DNA from: Aliiruegeria lutimaris
Lineage (GTDB): Bacteria > Pseudomonadota > Alphaproteobacteria > Rhodobacterales > Rhodobacteraceae
Assembly (NCBI RefSeq): GCF_900099935.1
Contig: NZ_FNEK01000004.1
Coordinates: forward strand, 62,001 to 126,000
Length of the DNA: 64,000 nt
Direction: 5' to 3'
The translations under genes were made by a program, and so were the position numbers. This document shows, one piece after another, positions 11,054 through 21,026 of the stretch (positions within the stretch are counted from its first letter, which is position 1; each line of letters starts with the position of its first letter). Below the pieces are notes generated by a model. That model was not told the origin of the DNA. It saw nothing but the letters and a program-made list of their open reading frames with translations, and made no database searches.

Positions 11054-11836
11054 ATGAAGATCGCATCTTTCAACATCAACGGCATCAAGGCGCGACATCC
11101 GGCCCTGTGCGATTGGCTGGACGAGGCGCAGCCGGACGTGGCGCTGCTGCAGGAGATCAAGTCGGTCGACGAGAATTTCCCGCGCGAGCTCTTCGAGGAG
11201 CGCGGCTACAATGTCGAAACCCACGGCCAGAAGGGCTTCAACGGCGTGGCGATCCTGTCGAAACTGCCGCTGGAGGACGTGACCCGCGGCCTTCCCGGTG
11301 ACGACGAGGACGAACAGGCCCGCTGGATCGAGGCGACCGTGGTGGGCGAGACGTCGGCCATTCGCCTCTGCGGGCTGTACCTGCCCAATGGCAACCCCTG
11401 CCCCGGCCCCAAATACGACTACAAGCTGGGCTGGATGAAGCGGCTCAAGGCCCGTGCCGCCGAGCTGATGGCCGCCGAGGAGCCGGCGCTGATGGCAGGC
11501 GACTACAACATCATTCCGCTCGACGAGGACGCCGCGCGGCCCGAGGTGTGGCAGGAGGATGCACTCGCGAGGCCCGAAAGCCGCCGCGCCTTCCGCGAGA
11601 TTGTCAATCTCGGCTTCACGGAGGCCTTCCGTGCCCGAACCCGCGGACCGGGCCATTACACCTTCTGGGACTACCAGGCCGGCGCCTGGGACCGCAATGA
11701 CGGCATCCGGATCGACCATTTCCTGCTTACGCCACAGGCCGCCGACCGTCTGCTCGATTGCCGGATCGACAAGGAGATCCGCAACCGTCCGAAACCGTCG
11801 GACCATGTGCCGATCTGGGTGGAACTGGACATCTGA
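11054..11836 (+). CDS. xthA: Exodeoxyribonuclease III (AP endonuclease)
   Basis: 260 aa EEP-fold nuclease. Landmarks: KIASFNINGIKARH at the N-terminus, LLQEIK with the metal-binding Glu34, GDYNIIP in the middle, and SDHVPIWVELDI at the C-terminus with the catalytic Asp-His. It nicks DNA 5' to abasic sites and has 3'-5' exonuclease activity in base-excision repair. Length is normal. It ends 9 bp from the convergent transporter gene; a palindromic GGCCGCT/AGCGGCC hairpin (11840-11856) spans the junction. Confidence 0.93.
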   Translation: MKIASFNINGIKARHPALCDWLDEAQPDVALLQEIKSVDENFPRELFEERGYNVETHGQKGFNGVAILSKLPLEDVTRGLPGDDEDEQARWIEATVVGETSAIRLCGLYLPNGNPCPGPKYDYKLGWMKRLKARAAELMAAEEPALMAGDYNIIPLDEDAARPEVWQEDALARPESRRAFREIVNLGFTEAFRARTRGPGHYTFWDYQAGAWDRNDGIRIDHFLLTPQAADRLLDCRIDKEIRNRPKPSDHVPIWVELDI

Positions 11837-11845
11837 GCGGGCCGC

Positions 11846-13621
11846 TCAGAGCGGCCAGACCACCAGGATCACCGGCAAGGCAACAGCGAGCACCAGCAGC
11901 TCGAGCGGCAGGCCCATCCGCCAGTAATCTCCGAAGCGATACCCGCCCGGTCCGAGAATGATCGTGTTGTTCTTGTGCCCGATGGGCGTGAGGAAGGCGC
12001 AGGATGCGGCGACGGCCACGCCCATCAGGAAGGCGTCGGGGTTGGTGCCGGTGGCCTGCGCCAGCCCGACCCCGATTGGTGCCGCGATCAGCGTGGTGGC
12101 GACATTGTTGAGGAAGTCCGACAGCGTCATCGTCACCACCATCAGCACCGCCAGCGTGCTCCAGGCAGGCCAGCCGCCGGTGAAACCGACAATGCTCCCC
12201 GCGATCAGCTCCGCGCCCCCGGAACGCTCGAAGGCATCGGCCAGCGGGATCAGGCTTGCCAGCAGGACGATCACTTTCCATTCCACCGCCTCGTAGACCT
12301 CCCGCCCGCCAACCAGCCCGAGCGCTGCATAGGCAACGACGCAGCCGGCCAGCGCCAGCAGGAGCGGCGCGACACCGGCCACCGCCAGCAGAATGGCGAG
12401 GCCGAAGATGCCCAGGGCAAACCCGGCCTTCGAGCGTTGCACGACCGCAGTCTTGCGGCCTTCGAGCGGCAGTACGCCCAGCCAGGACGTCGCAGCGGCG
12501 ATGCGTTCGGGCGTTCCCAGCAGCAGCAGCACGTCGCCGGGGCGGATCGTCAGCAGGCGCACCCTGTCATGAAACCGCTGGCCGTTGCGCGCGACCCCGA
12601 GCAGCGTCACCGAATGGCCGTAGAGCAGCCGCAGGCTGCGGGCGGTGCGGCCGGCGATCCGCGCCCCTTCCGGCACGATCGCCTCGGCCAGCGTGAGGCT
12701 TTCGGAGGCGACGCCCCCCTTGTGGTTCTCGGAGCCGACGAAATCCAGCGCCGCCTGCCCCATGAAGGTCTCGATCGCCTTGGGATCACCCTCGACGACG
12801 ATGAAATCGCCCGGCCGGATCGGCTCGCGCGCGGCGAAGCCGGGCCTGCGGCGCCCGGAGCGGACGAGACCGAGGATGTTGAGATCGAGCTCATCGGCCA
12901 GCGGATAGAGCTCGCTTACCATTGTCTCGCCATCGGCTGCCTTCTCGCCCACCCGAAGCTCGGCGGTATAGCGCCCCTGCGCCGCCTCGGAGACGAACAC
13001 GCCCACGCCTTCCCGCCGCGGCAGCAGCCGCCAGCCCACCAGCGCCACGAAGGCAACGCCGGCCACGGAGACGGCAAGCCCGACCGGGACAAAATCCAGC
13101 ATCCCGAATGGCGCGCCGAGCGCGTCCTGCCGGTAGCCGGCGATGACGATATTGGGCGGCGTCCCGATCAGCGTGACCATGCCGCCGAGGATCGTGGCGA
13201 AGGAGAGCGGCATCAGCGTCTGTCCCGCCGCGCGTTTAGCCTTGCGTGCGGCCTCCATGTCCAGCGGCATCAACAGCGACAGCGCGGCGACGTTGTTGAT
13301 CACCGCCGAGAGTGCAGCGCCGACCGTCGCCATCGCGGCGATATGCAACGGGACCGGGCGGTCGCTGTCGATAAGGTGCGCCGCCAGAAGCTCCACCGCG
13401 CCCGAGTTCATCAGCCCGCGGGAAACGATCAGCACCAGCGCAATGATCGCGACCGCCGGATGCGCGAAGCCCGAGAACATTCCGTCGACCGGCACCAGCC
13501 CGAGCGCGGTTGCGACGACCAGCGCCGCGAACGCCACGAGATCGTAGCGGACCCGCCCGTGGATGAGCAGACCGAATACCGCGGCGAATATCAGGAAAAT
13601 GAGAGTCTGGTCGCTTGGCAT
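11846..13621 (-). CDS. SLC13/DASS-family permease with two TrkA-C domains
   Basis: About 591 aa starting MPSDQTLIFLIFAAVFG (ATG 13619-13621). Two blocks of membrane segments (about residues 1-190 and 395-590) flank a soluble middle (about 200-375) with two RCK_C-like domains, e.g. LSLRYGHSVTLLGVARNGQRF-like segment near 315-370. Transmembrane motifs such as GTPPNIVIAGYR and FLNNVATTLIAAPIGVGLA are typical of DASS carriers; family members with RCK_C domains are often annotated as sulfate or dicarboxylate permeases. Substrate is not determinable here. Confidence 0.82.
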   Translation of the reverse strand: MPSDQTLIFLIFAAVFGLLIHGRVRYDLVAFAALVVATALGLVPVDGMFSGFAHPAVAIIALVLIVSRGLMNSGAVELLAAHLIDSDRPVPLHIAAMATVGAALSAVINNVAALSLLMPLDMEAARKAKRAAGQTLMPLSFATILGGMVTLIGTPPNIVIAGYRQDALGAPFGMLDFVPVGLAVSVAGVAFVALVGWRLLPRREGVGVFVSEAAQGRYTAELRVGEKAADGETMVSELYPLADELDLNILGLVRSGRRRPGFAAREPIRPGDFIVVEGDPKAIETFMGQAALDFVGSENHKGGVASESLTLAEAIVPEGARIAGRTARSLRLLYGHSVTLLGVARNGQRFHDRVRLLTIRPGDVLLLLGTPERIAAATSWLGVLPLEGRKTAVVQRSKAGFALGIFGLAILLAVAGVAPLLLALAGCVVAYAALGLVGGREVYEAVEWKVIVLLASLIPLADAFERSGGAELIAGSIVGFTGGWPAWSTLAVLMVVTMTLSDFLNNVATTLIAAPIGVGLAQATGTNPDAFLMGVAVAASCAFLTPIGHKNNTIILGPGGYRFGDYWRMGLPLELLVLAVALPVILVVWPL

Positions 13622-13711
13622 GGCGACGGCCAGTCTGCCGCCATGCAGGACGGCAACCAAGGGAAAAACACCCCCGCCCCCAGTGTATTTGTCGCAGTGC
13701 TCCGGTGGGGA

Positions 13712-13738
13712 TGAAAACGGGCGCCGAAGGACGCCCGT
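13712..13738 (-). terminator. Putative intrinsic terminator of the J-domain gene
   Basis: On the minus strand a 7-bp stem ACGGGCG/CGCCCGT closes a loop containing TTCG and is followed by TTTTC. It lies about 95 bp downstream of the J-domain stop codon. An overlapping alternative stem exists with ACACCCG. Confidence 0.5.
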
Positions 13739-13832
13739 CGGCGGGTGTTTATCACCGCCGCCCTGATCGATATGTACCGACCGGCTCCGAACGGATCAAT
13801 CCGTCAGGAGGCCCGAAATCGTTTCGCCAGAC

Positions 13833-14429
13833 TCACGCGCCGGTGAATTCGATCTTGACGGAACGCGTGCCCGGAAACCGCTGCTCCAGCAGCACATCGG
13901 GGACATGGATTTCTCCCGCGCCGGCCTTGCGGGAGCGGAATTTCAGGATCGTCGGCTTGCTGCGCAGGTGCGGCTGCAGCACGCCTGTCGGCACGGCCAC
14001 CCGGTTCACCCCATCCACCAGCGGCGCCGACACACGAAAAACAAGCGACCGCCCGGTCTGGACGATGTCGACGGGAACATGGTCGGCATCCGTGCGCTCG
14101 GGATTATCTTCCAGGATCTCCACACAATTCATGTAGTCTTCCGGATCCATCATCATCTCGCGTCTCGCCACGGTTGGCCGGCGGAGCGTCGTTCTCTTGC
14201 TGCGGATCTCCGGGCGGGTGGTCTTTGCACCGTCCTGATCGCCGGCAAGACATTCAAAGGCCGCCCGCGCCTGGACAAAACGATTCTTGTCGCCACCGGC
14301 ACGGTCGGGATGAAGGCTGCGCGCCGCCCGCTGCCACGCGGTGCGGATCTCTCCGGTATCTGCGTGCTGCGTCACACCGAGGACCTCGGCGGCGGCAAAT
14401 CGTGCGCGAACTCTCTCAATGGGGGTCAT
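13833..14429 (-). CDS. J-domain protein with unassigned C-terminal domain
   Basis: 198 aa from ATG 14427-14429 (MTPIERVRARFAAAEVLG); a GTG start at 14483 would add 18 residues. Residues about 14-62 form a J domain: LGVT..., helix II TAWQRAARSLH, the HPD tripeptide at 40-42, then FVQARAAFECLAG. A basic linker (RSKRTTLRRP) leads to a C-terminal part with AVPTGVLQPHLRSKPTILKFRSRKAGAGEIHVPDVLLEQRFPGTRSVKIEF, which resembles the ends of DnaJ-class substrate-binding domains but lacks zinc fingers. A co-chaperone for DnaK is likely; the client is unknown. Confidence 0.65.
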   Translation of the reverse strand: MTPIERVRARFAAAEVLGVTQHADTGEIRTAWQRAARSLHPDRAGGDKNRFVQARAAFECLAGDQDGAKTTRPEIRSKRTTLRRPTVARREMMMDPEDYMNCVEILEDNPERTDADHVPVDIVQTGRSLVFRVSAPLVDGVNRVAVPTGVLQPHLRSKPTILKFRSRKAGAGEIHVPDVLLEQRFPGTRSVKIEFTGA

Positions 14430-14905
14430 TAGCTTTGGTCCATAATGCGGCGGAATATGGACACAACTTTGCGCTTCCGACACATTTCTGTCAAACCTTT
14501 GAATCTATTGGATCAATATCCTGAACAAACCGCCTTGAAGCAAAAGATTGATGTTGCGTTCCGCGGGCCTGGGACAAACCGATGTCACAATTCGCCTCAC
14601 GAATGTGTCGAATTCCGGCCCGGAACCGAATCGTCGGTCCCGACCGCTGGCGCTCGAAACTGTTCCAATTCGAAAGACGCCATATTCTGCGCCGTCCGGG
14701 CCCAAGACCAATGGCACTCCGTATCGCACGGATGCCGTTTCTGGCCCTAAGGCTGGCTTTCGGGGCGCCCGATATCGGCCATGCCAAGGTCAAAGGTGGC
14801 TTCAAGGCAGTCCGATCCAACGCCTCGGGCGAGGGCGAAGTTGCAGGCAACTCCGGTCCGTACCTATTCTGGCGATCTGCTGAGGAAACTCCCGGCCGAC
14901 AGCCC
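14430..14905. other. Gene-free stretch upstream of the J-domain gene
   Basis: I see no convincing gene between the J-domain start and the nrdJ terminator. Open frames on both strands here are Arg/Pro/Ser-rich and match no family I recognise. The first 100 bp (AT-richer, around 14440-14540) is the likely J-domain promoter region. Confidence 0.4.
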
Positions 14906-14937
14906 GGAAAAGAAAACGGGGCGCCCGGAGGCGCCCC
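14906..14937 (-). terminator. Intrinsic terminator of nrdJ
   Basis: Minus-strand hairpin GGGGCGCC-TCCG-GGCGCCCC (arms 14918-14925 and 14930-14937) followed by GTTTTCTTTTCC. Perfect 8-bp GC stem and U-rich tail, about 135 bp after the nrdJ stop. Confidence 0.8.
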
Positions 14938-15069
14938 AGTTTGGCTTATCAGGCTCGGTTTTTTGTACCGCTCGGTTTTCTGCCTGCGGCCTGATCCGCC
15001 GTCGGAGCGAGCGCACCCGCCCCGGAACCCGCATCACCTCCGGGGAAGCGGAGATGACTTGGTATATGC

Positions 15070-18000
15070 TCAGCTGCAGCCCGAAGTGGCACCGCAGGTG
15101 TTGCATTTCATGCAGGTGCCGTTGCGCACCAGCGTGTAGTTCCCGCAATCACCGCAGGCCTCGCCTTCGAAGCCCTGGATTCGAGCCTTGGTGCGGTTGT
15201 CCATCGTGGCGATGGCGCCGACCGAGGTTTGGGTGCTGGCGGTCGTTTCCGGCACCAGCGTCTGAAGCGTTGCGAGCGGGTCGGCGGCACCGTCCAGTGC
15301 GATGCCGCCGGCCATTCCCTGGACACCGCCCTGCAGGACAACCAGCTCTTGGGGAAGCCGTTTGCGCAGGTAACCGGTCGAGGAGATCTGCTTGAGTACC
15401 TGGAGGGACTTGCTCGCTGCAGATTCGGAGAGTTCCGCGACATTCGCCAGGCCCTCGTTGTAATCCCCCTTGCCGAGATCATCGAAAGTATGACCCGAGG
15501 GTTTCACATGGGCGAGGTCGGTACGGTCGAGATAGGAGACCGCCAATTCGCGGAAGATATAGTCGAGGATCGAGGTGGCGTTCTTGATCGAGTCGTTGCC
15601 CTGAACAATGCCCGCCGGCTCGAATTTGGTGAAGGTGAAGGCGTCGACGAACTCCTCCAGCGGCACGCCGTATTGCAGGCCCACGGAGACCGCGATGGCG
15701 AAGTTGTTCATCATCGCCCGGAAGCCCGCGCCTTCCTTGTGCATGTCGATGAAGATCTCGCCCAGCGAGCCATCGGCATATTCGCCGGTGCGCAGGTAGA
15801 CCTTGTGGCCGCCGACATTCGCCTTCTGGGTGTAGCCCTTGCGGCGCTCCGGCATCTTCTCGCGATGGGAGCGGACGATCTCCTTGACCACCACCTTCTC
15901 GATGATCTTCTCGGCGAGCACCTGCGCCTTTTCCTGCGGCGTGCCGGTTTCCAGCACCTCCTGCGCGTCCTCGTCATCCTCGACGAGTGCGGCGGCGAGC
16001 GGCTGGCTCAGCTTGGAGCCGTCGCGGTAGAGCGCGTTGGCCTTGGTGCCGAGGCTCCAGGAGAGTTCATAGGCACGCTGGCAATCGGCGATGGTCGCGT
16101 CATTGGGCATGTTGATCGTCTTGGAGATCGCGCCCGAGATGAAGCTCTGCGCCGCGGCCATCATCTTGATGTGGCTGTCGACCGACAGGAAGCGCTTGCC
16201 CTTCTTGCCGCAGGGATTGGCGCAATCGAAGATGCTGTAATGCTCCTCGCGAAGGTGCGGGGCCCCTTCCAGAGTCATCGTTCCGCAGACATGGTCATTG
16301 GCGACATCGATCTGTGCCTTGGTGAAGCCAAGGTCGGTCAGCATGTCATAGGTCGGGTCGTTCAGCTTCTCAGCCGGGATGCCCAGAACATCGGTGCAGA
16401 ACTCCGCGCCCAGCGTCCACTGGTTGAAGACGAAACGGATGTCGAAGGCCGTCGGCAGCGCCGCCTCGATCTTGTTGATCTCGGCCTTGCCGAAGCCGTT
16501 GCCAGCCAGCGAGGTGTGGTTGATGCCGGGCGCATTTCCAAGCGAACCGTGGCCCACCGCGTAGGAGATGATCTCCTCGATCTGGCTGGACGTGTAGCCC
16601 TGCTTTTCAAGCGCGGCCGGGACCGAGCGGTTGATGATCTTGAAGTAGCCGCCACCGGCAAGCTTCTTGAACTTCACCAGCGCGAAATCGGGCTCGATGC
16701 CGGTGGTGTCGCAATCCATGACGAGGCCAATCGTGCCGGTGGGCGCGATGACGCTGACCTGTGCGTTGCGGAAACCGTTGATCTCGCCGAGGCGCAGCGC
16801 CTCGTCCCAGGCATGTTTGGCCAGCTCGTTGAGGCTCTTGTCCGGGTTGGAGCGGTGATCCAGCGGCACCGGCTTCACGGCGAGCTTCTCGTAGCCTTCG
16901 CTGTTGCCATGCGCGGCGTTGCGGTGGTTACGGATGACGCGCAGCATGTGCTTGGCGTTGCGCTCGTAGCCGGCAAAGGGCCCGAGCTCGCCGGCCATCT
17001 CGGCCGAGGTGGCATAGGCGACACCGGTCATGATCGCGGAGAGTGCGCCACCGAGCGCCCGGCCCTCGTCGGAGTCGTAGCTGTAGCCCATGTTCATCAG
17101 CAGCCCGCCGATATTGGCATAGCCAAGCCCGAGGGTGCGGAAGTCGTAGGAAAGCTGGGCGATCTCCTTGGACGGGAACTGCGCCATGGTCACCGAGATT
17201 TCCAGCGTCAGCGTCCACAGACGCGTGGCGTGCATGTAGTCCTCGGCGTGGAACACGCCGTCCTTGAGGAAGGTCAGCAGGTTCATCGAGGCCAGGTTAC
17301 AGGCCGTGTCGTCGAGGAACATGTATTCGGAGCACGGGTTGGAGCCGCGAATGGCCCCGTCTTCCGGGCAGGTATGCCAGGCATTGACGGTATCGTGGAA
17401 CTGGATGCCCGGATCGGCACAGGACCACGCGGCGTGGCCGATCTGTTCCCACAGGTCGCGCGCCTTGATGACTTTGGCAATCTGGCCATCGGTGCGGCGG
17501 ATCAGTTCCCAGTCGGCATCGTCCTTCACCGCCTGCAGGAAGGCATCGGTGACGCGGACGGAGTTGTTGGAGTTCTGGCCGGAGACGGAGCTGTAGGCTT
17601 CGCTGTCCCAATCGGTGTCATAGGTCGGGAACTCGATGCTGGAATAGCCCTGCTTGGCATAGTCGAGCACGCGCTTGACATAGGTCTCCGGGATCGAAAC
17701 CTTCTTGGCCTCGCGGATCGCCTTTTTCAGCGATGGGTTCTTCTTGGGATCGACCGCGTCGGCCGCGTCGCCGTCCCAGGTGCCGATGGCGTCGAAGATC
17801 AGGTTGAGCTTCTGCTCATGCATCTTGGAACCGGCGACGATGGAGGCAACCTTCTGCTCCTCCTTCACCTTCCAGTTGATGAATTCCTCGATATCGGGGT
17901 GGTCGGCGTCGCAGATCACCATCTTGGCGGCGCGCCGCGTGGTGCCGCCGGACTTGATCGCGCCCGCCGCGCGGTCGCCGATCTTGAGGAAGCCCATCAG

Positions 18001-18759
18001 GCCGGAGGACTTGCCGCCGCCCGAGAGCGACTCGCCTTCGGCGCGCAGCGAGGAGAAATTGGTGCCGGTACCGGATCCGTATTTGAACAGGCGTGCCTCG
18101 CGGACCCAGAGGTCCATGATGCCACCCTCGTTCACCAGGTCATCGGAGACGGACTGAATGAAGCATGCATGCGGCTGCGGATGTTCATAGGCGGAGTTGG
18201 ACTTGGTCAGCTTGCCGGTCTTGTAGTCGACATAGTGGTGACCCTGGGACGGGCCGTCGATGCCATAGGCCCAGTGCAGGCCGGTATTGAACCATTGCGG
18301 GCTGTTCGGCGCGGCGCGCTGCGTGGCCAGCATGTGGCGCATCTCGTCATAATAGGCGCTCGCATCCTCCTCGGAGGTGAAATAGCCGCCCTTCCAGCCC
18401 CAATAGGCCCAGGCGCCGGCGAGGCGGTCAAAGACCTGCCGCGCGGAGGTTTCGCCGGTGAAGCGCGCGCCTTCCGGCAGATCGTCCAGCGCCTTCTCGT
18501 CGGGCACCGAGCGCCACAGGAACTCGGGCACGCCCTTTTCCTTCACGCGGCGCAGCTTGGCGGCCACGCCTGCCTTGCGGAAGTATTTCTGCGCGATCAC
18601 ATCGGAGGCAACCTGGCTCCACGAGGCAGGAACATCGATATCCTTGAGGCAGAAGACCACGGTCCCGTCCGGATTGCGGATCTCGGAGGTCGTCGTCGTG
18701 AAGGCCAGCCCGGCGTAGGCATCTTCTCCTGCAGTGGTGAATTTTCTTTCGATTTTCAT
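15070..18759 (-). CDS. nrdJ: Vitamin B12-dependent (class II) ribonucleoside-diphosphate reductase
   Basis: 1229 aa from ATG 18757-18759 ([17 protein letters not shown]). Class II RNRs use adenosylcobalamin to reduce ribonucleotides to deoxyribonucleotides without oxygen. Recognisable pieces: [49 protein letters not shown] with the substrate-site cysteine and catalytic N-C-E elements, [27 protein letters not shown] in the barrel, and a C-terminal metal-binding tail [22 protein letters not shown]. This is the long bacterial form of about 1200 residues. Upstream there are NrdR-box-like sites (18954-19001), downstream a strong terminator, so it is monocistronic. The longer in-frame extension to 18882 looks noncoding. 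Confidence 0.95.
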   Translation of the reverse strand: MKIERKFTTAGEDAYAGLAFTTTTSEIRNPDGTVVFCLKDIDVPASWSQVASDVIAQKYFRKAGVAAKLRRVKEKGVPEFLWRSVPDEKALDDLPEGARFTGETSARQVFDRLAGAWAYWGWKGGYFTSEEDASAYYDEMRHMLATQRAAPNSPQWFNTGLHWAYGIDGPSQGHHYVDYKTGKLTKSNSAYEHPQPHACFIQSVSDDLVNEGGIMDLWVREARLFKYGSGTGTNFSSLRAEGESLSGGGKSSGLMGFLKIGDRAAGAIKSGGTTRRAAKMVICDADHPDIEEFINWKVKEEQKVASIVAGSKMHEQKLNLIFDAIGTWDGDAADAVDPKKNPSLKKAIREAKKVSIPETYVKRVLDYAKQGYSSIEFPTYDTDWDSEAYSSVSGQNSNNSVRVTDAFLQAVKDDADWELIRRTDGQIAKVIKARDLWEQIGHAAWSCADPGIQFHDTVNAWHTCPEDGAIRGSNPCSEYMFLDDTACNLASMNLLTFLKDGVFHAEDYMHATRLWTLTLEISVTMAQFPSKEIAQLSYDFRTLGLGYANIGGLLMNMGYSYDSDEGRALGGALSAIMTGVAYATSAEMAGELGPFAGYERNAKHMLRVIRNHRNAAHGNSEGYEKLAVKPVPLDHRSNPDKSLNELAKHAWDEALRLGEINGFRNAQVSVIAPTGTIGLVMDCDTTGIEPDFALVKFKKLAGGGYFKIINRSVPAALEKQGYTSSQIEEIISYAVGHGSLGNAPGINHTSLAGNGFGKAEINKIEAALPTAFDIRFVFNQWTLGAEFCTDVLGIPAEKLNDPTYDMLTDLGFTKAQIDVANDHVCGTMTLEGAPHLREEHYSIFDCANPCGKKGKRFLSVDSHIKMMAAAQSFISGAISKTINMPNDATIADCQRAYELSWSLGTKANALYRDGSKLSQPLAAALVEDDEDAQEVLETGTPQEKAQVLAEKIIEKVVVKEIVRSHREKMPERRKGYTQKANVGGHKVYLRTGEYADGSLGEIFIDMHKEGAGFRAMMNNFAIAVSVGLQYGVPLEEFVDAFTFTKFEPAGIVQGNDSIKNATSILDYIFRELAVSYLDRTDLAHVKPSGHTFDDLGKGDYNEGLANVAELSESAASKSLQVLKQISSTGYLRKRLPQELVVLQGGVQGMAGGIALDGAADPLATLQTLVPETTASTQTSVGAIATMDNRTKARIQGFEGEACGDCGNYTLVRNGTCMKCNTCGATSGCS

Positions 18760-18953
18760 AGGTCGCCCCGTGCCCCTAAATTGCCCGCCGTTGAGATGGC
18801 GGTTTTTCAAGTTATACCGACAGGGTCTTCCCACCGCCGCCGGCACCGCGATCCGAAAAAAGCGCGCAAGACACGGGCACACGCCCCTCGCCGGGCATGG
18901 AAATGGGCGCTAGGCCCGTTTCGTCGGTGTGTGGTCGTCCCTAGCGAGCATCG

Positions 18954-18969
18954 CCACTATATCTTGTGG
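18954..18969. promoter_or_regulatory. Putative NrdR box upstream of nrdJ
   Basis: The 16-mer CCACTATATCTTGTGG has complementary outer halves (CCAC/GTGG) and closely fits the NrdR-box consensus acaCwAtATaTwGtgt. It lies 195 bp upstream of the nrdJ start. NrdR is the ATP/dATP-responsive repressor of RNR genes; nrdR itself is not in the window. Confidence 0.6.
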
Positions 18970-18985
18970 TCTTGTCATCTCGCTC

Positions 18986-19001
18986 GCACAATCTGGCGTA
19001 G
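18986..19001. promoter_or_regulatory. Second, weaker NrdR-box-like site
   Basis: GCACAATCTGGCGTAG keeps the CACAAT half of the motif and begins 32 bp (about three helical turns) from the first box, the usual spacing of paired NrdR boxes. The second half is degenerate. Confidence 0.35.
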
Positions 19002-19367
19002 GTAGGCACTATTGGTCAACGAGAAAATTTGAACGAATTCATAAAACTTTCGCTTGACCGGCAAACCACCAGCAGGTCCACAACATCTGGGGCCGACTCA
19101 CTTCGTTAACGTCAGTTATTAACAACATCTTGCGCCGCATCGCAGCAAGTCAGGCAAAATACGGGGTTAGTCTGTGGATATCAACGAATGCTTGAACTTG
19201 CCCGCGTTAACGAACAGCAGCAAATCGCGGGTCATCCGCCGGCTCCCACGGTTTGACCCGCGCTACTAGATGTTGTGTCTGAATGACCGCTCTGCAACGG
19301 CAACCATCCCCTGCGCAGAGCCTCTTGACAGCTCCGCGCCGCGATGATCCATCCGCCGCGCCACGCT
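19002..19367. other. Intergenic region between nrdJ promoter and betA
   Basis: No gene seen. It contains two 8-bp palindromes CGTTAACG exactly 100 bp apart (19105-19112 and 19205-19212), a nearby TTATTAAC, and a TGTGGATAT resembling a DnaA box with one mismatch. It probably belongs to the nrdJ upstream control region or the betA 3' end. Confidence 0.35.
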
Positions 19368-21026
19368 TCAGCGCTGCGCCACCTGCCAGTCGGGATGCCG
19401 CCAGGGGGCTATATTTTCAGGCGCCAGCGGCGTGCGGCCAAGGATATGATCGGCCGCTTTCTCGCCCACCATGATCGCAGGCGCGTTGAGATTGCCGTTG
19501 GTGATTCTGGGAAAGATCGAGCTGTCGGCCAGCCGCAGCCCGTCCACGCCGATCACCCGGCATTCCGAATCGACCACCGCGCCCGGATCATCCTTCCGTC
19601 CCATCCGGCAGCTGCCGCAGGGGTGATAGGCGCTCTCGGCGTGCTCGCGGATGAAACCGTCGATCTCGTCATCGCTCGTGAGCGCATCGCCCGGCTGAAT
19701 CTCGTGCTTGACGAAGGGCTTGAACGCGTCTTGCGCGAAGATCTCCCGGGTGAGCCGGATACATCTGCGGAAATCCACCCAGTCCTGCTCGGTCGACATG
19801 TAGTTGAAGAAAATGCGTGGCGCCTCCTTCGGATCGGCGGAACGCAGCGTGATTTCGCCGCGCGAAGGCGAGCGCATCGGGCCGGTATGGGCCTGGAAGC
19901 CGTGGCCTTCGGCCGCCGCCTTGCCGTCATAGCGCACGGCGATGGGCAGGAAGTGATACTGGATATCCGGATAATCGACCCCGGCCTGCGAGCGGATGAA
20001 GGCCGCGCTTTCGAACTGGTTCGAAGCGCCCAGCCCGGTGCGGGTAAACAACCATTGCGCGCCGATCAGCGCCTTGCCCCAGAGGTTCCAGTACTTGTAG
20101 AGCGTGATCGGCTCGCGGGCGGCCATCTGGATATAGACCTCGAGATGGTCCTGCAGGTTCTGGCCGACGCCGGGCCGGTCGGCCACCACGTCGATCCCGT
20201 GCTCCGCCAGATGCGCCGCGGGGCCGATGCCGGAAAGCATCAGCAGCTTGGGCGAATTGATCGAGCTGGCCGCGAGGATCACCTCGCGCTCGGCCCGGAT
20301 CACCTCCACCTTGCCGCCCCGCTCGACCTCGACGCCCACCGCGCGGCCGTCCTCGACCACGATACGCCGGGCAAAGGCACGCACCAGCGTGCAGTTCTCC
20401 TGTTTCAACGCCGGTTTCAGGTAGGCATTGGCCGTGGACCAGCGCCGCCCCTTCCAGACGTTCTGCTCCATCACGCCGAAGCCTTCCTGCTTCTCGCCGT
20501 TGTAATCCTCCGTCACCTCGTAGCCCGCCTGCTGGCCGGCCTCGACAAAGGCGGCGTGGAGCGGGTTGGTGCGCGGGCCGCGCGTCACGTGCAGCGGGCC
20601 ATCCGTGCCACGCCAGTCCGGGTCGCCGCCGTGCCCGCCGTCGTGCCAGTGTTCCATCCGCTTGAAATAGGGCAGCACATCGGCAAAGGACCATCCCTCG
20701 GCGCCGGCCTCGGCCCAATGATCGAAATCGCCGGCATGACCGCGTACATAGACCATGCCGTTGACCGAGGAAGAGCCGCCCACGACCTTGCCGCGCGGGG
20801 TGGCCAGCCGCCTTCCGCCCAGATGCGGTTCGGGTTCGGTCTGGAAGCCCCAGTCATAGAGCGGCATGTTCATCGGGTAGGAGAGCGCCGCCGGCATCTG
20901 GATGAACGGTCCCCAGTCGGAGACGCCATGCTCGATGACCAGCACCTTGCGGCCGGCTTCGGCGAGCCGGTAGGCGGTGGCGCAACCGGCCGACCCGGCG
21001 CCAATGACAACATATTCCGCCTGCAT
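19368..21026 (-). CDS. betA: Choline dehydrogenase (GMC flavoprotein)
   Basis: 552 aa. The N-terminus carries the FAD dinucleotide-binding motif [19 protein letters not shown], followed by [23 protein letters not shown] and [12 protein letters not shown]; the C-terminal GMC signature HPCGSCRMG and [26 protein letters not shown] are present, with the active-site His in the former. It oxidises choline to betaine aldehyde, membrane-associated, feeding electrons to the respiratory chain. The start codon overlaps the betB stop by one base (TGATG), so it is coupled to BetB, the next pathway step. Confidence 0.95.
   Translation of the reverse strand: MQAEYVVIGAGSAGCATAYRLAEAGRKVLVIEHGVSDWGPFIQMPAALSYPMNMPLYDWGFQTEPEPHLGGRRLATPRGKVVGGSSSVNGMVYVRGHAGDFDHWAEAGAEGWSFADVLPYFKRMEHWHDGGHGGDPDWRGTDGPLHVTRGPRTNPLHAAFVEAGQQAGYEVTEDYNGEKQEGFGVMEQNVWKGRRWSTANAYLKPALKQENCTLVRAFARRIVVEDGRAVGVEVERGGKVEVIRAEREVILAASSINSPKLLMLSGIGPAAHLAEHGIDVVADRPGVGQNLQDHLEVYIQMAAREPITLYKYWNLWGKALIGAQWLFTRTGLGASNQFESAAFIRSQAGVDYPDIQYHFLPIAVRYDGKAAAEGHGFQAHTGPMRSPSRGEITLRSADPKEAPRIFFNYMSTEQDWVDFRRCIRLTREIFAQDAFKPFVKHEIQPGDALTSDDEIDGFIREHAESAYHPCGSCRMGRKDDPGAVVDSECRVIGVDGLRLADSSIFPRITNGNLNAPAIMVGEKAADHILGRTPLAPENIAPWRHPDWQVAQR

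Noticed and set aside
14491-14850. 119-codon minus frame and overlapping plus frames upstream of the J-domain gene
   Set aside because: Arg/Pro/Ser-rich, no ribosome site worth the name and no recognisable domain.
15229-19005. 1258-codon open frame antisense to nrdJ
   Set aside because: Mirror of a high-GC gene; no family resemblance, low-complexity His/Arg/Gly content, and nrdJ is unambiguous on the other strand.
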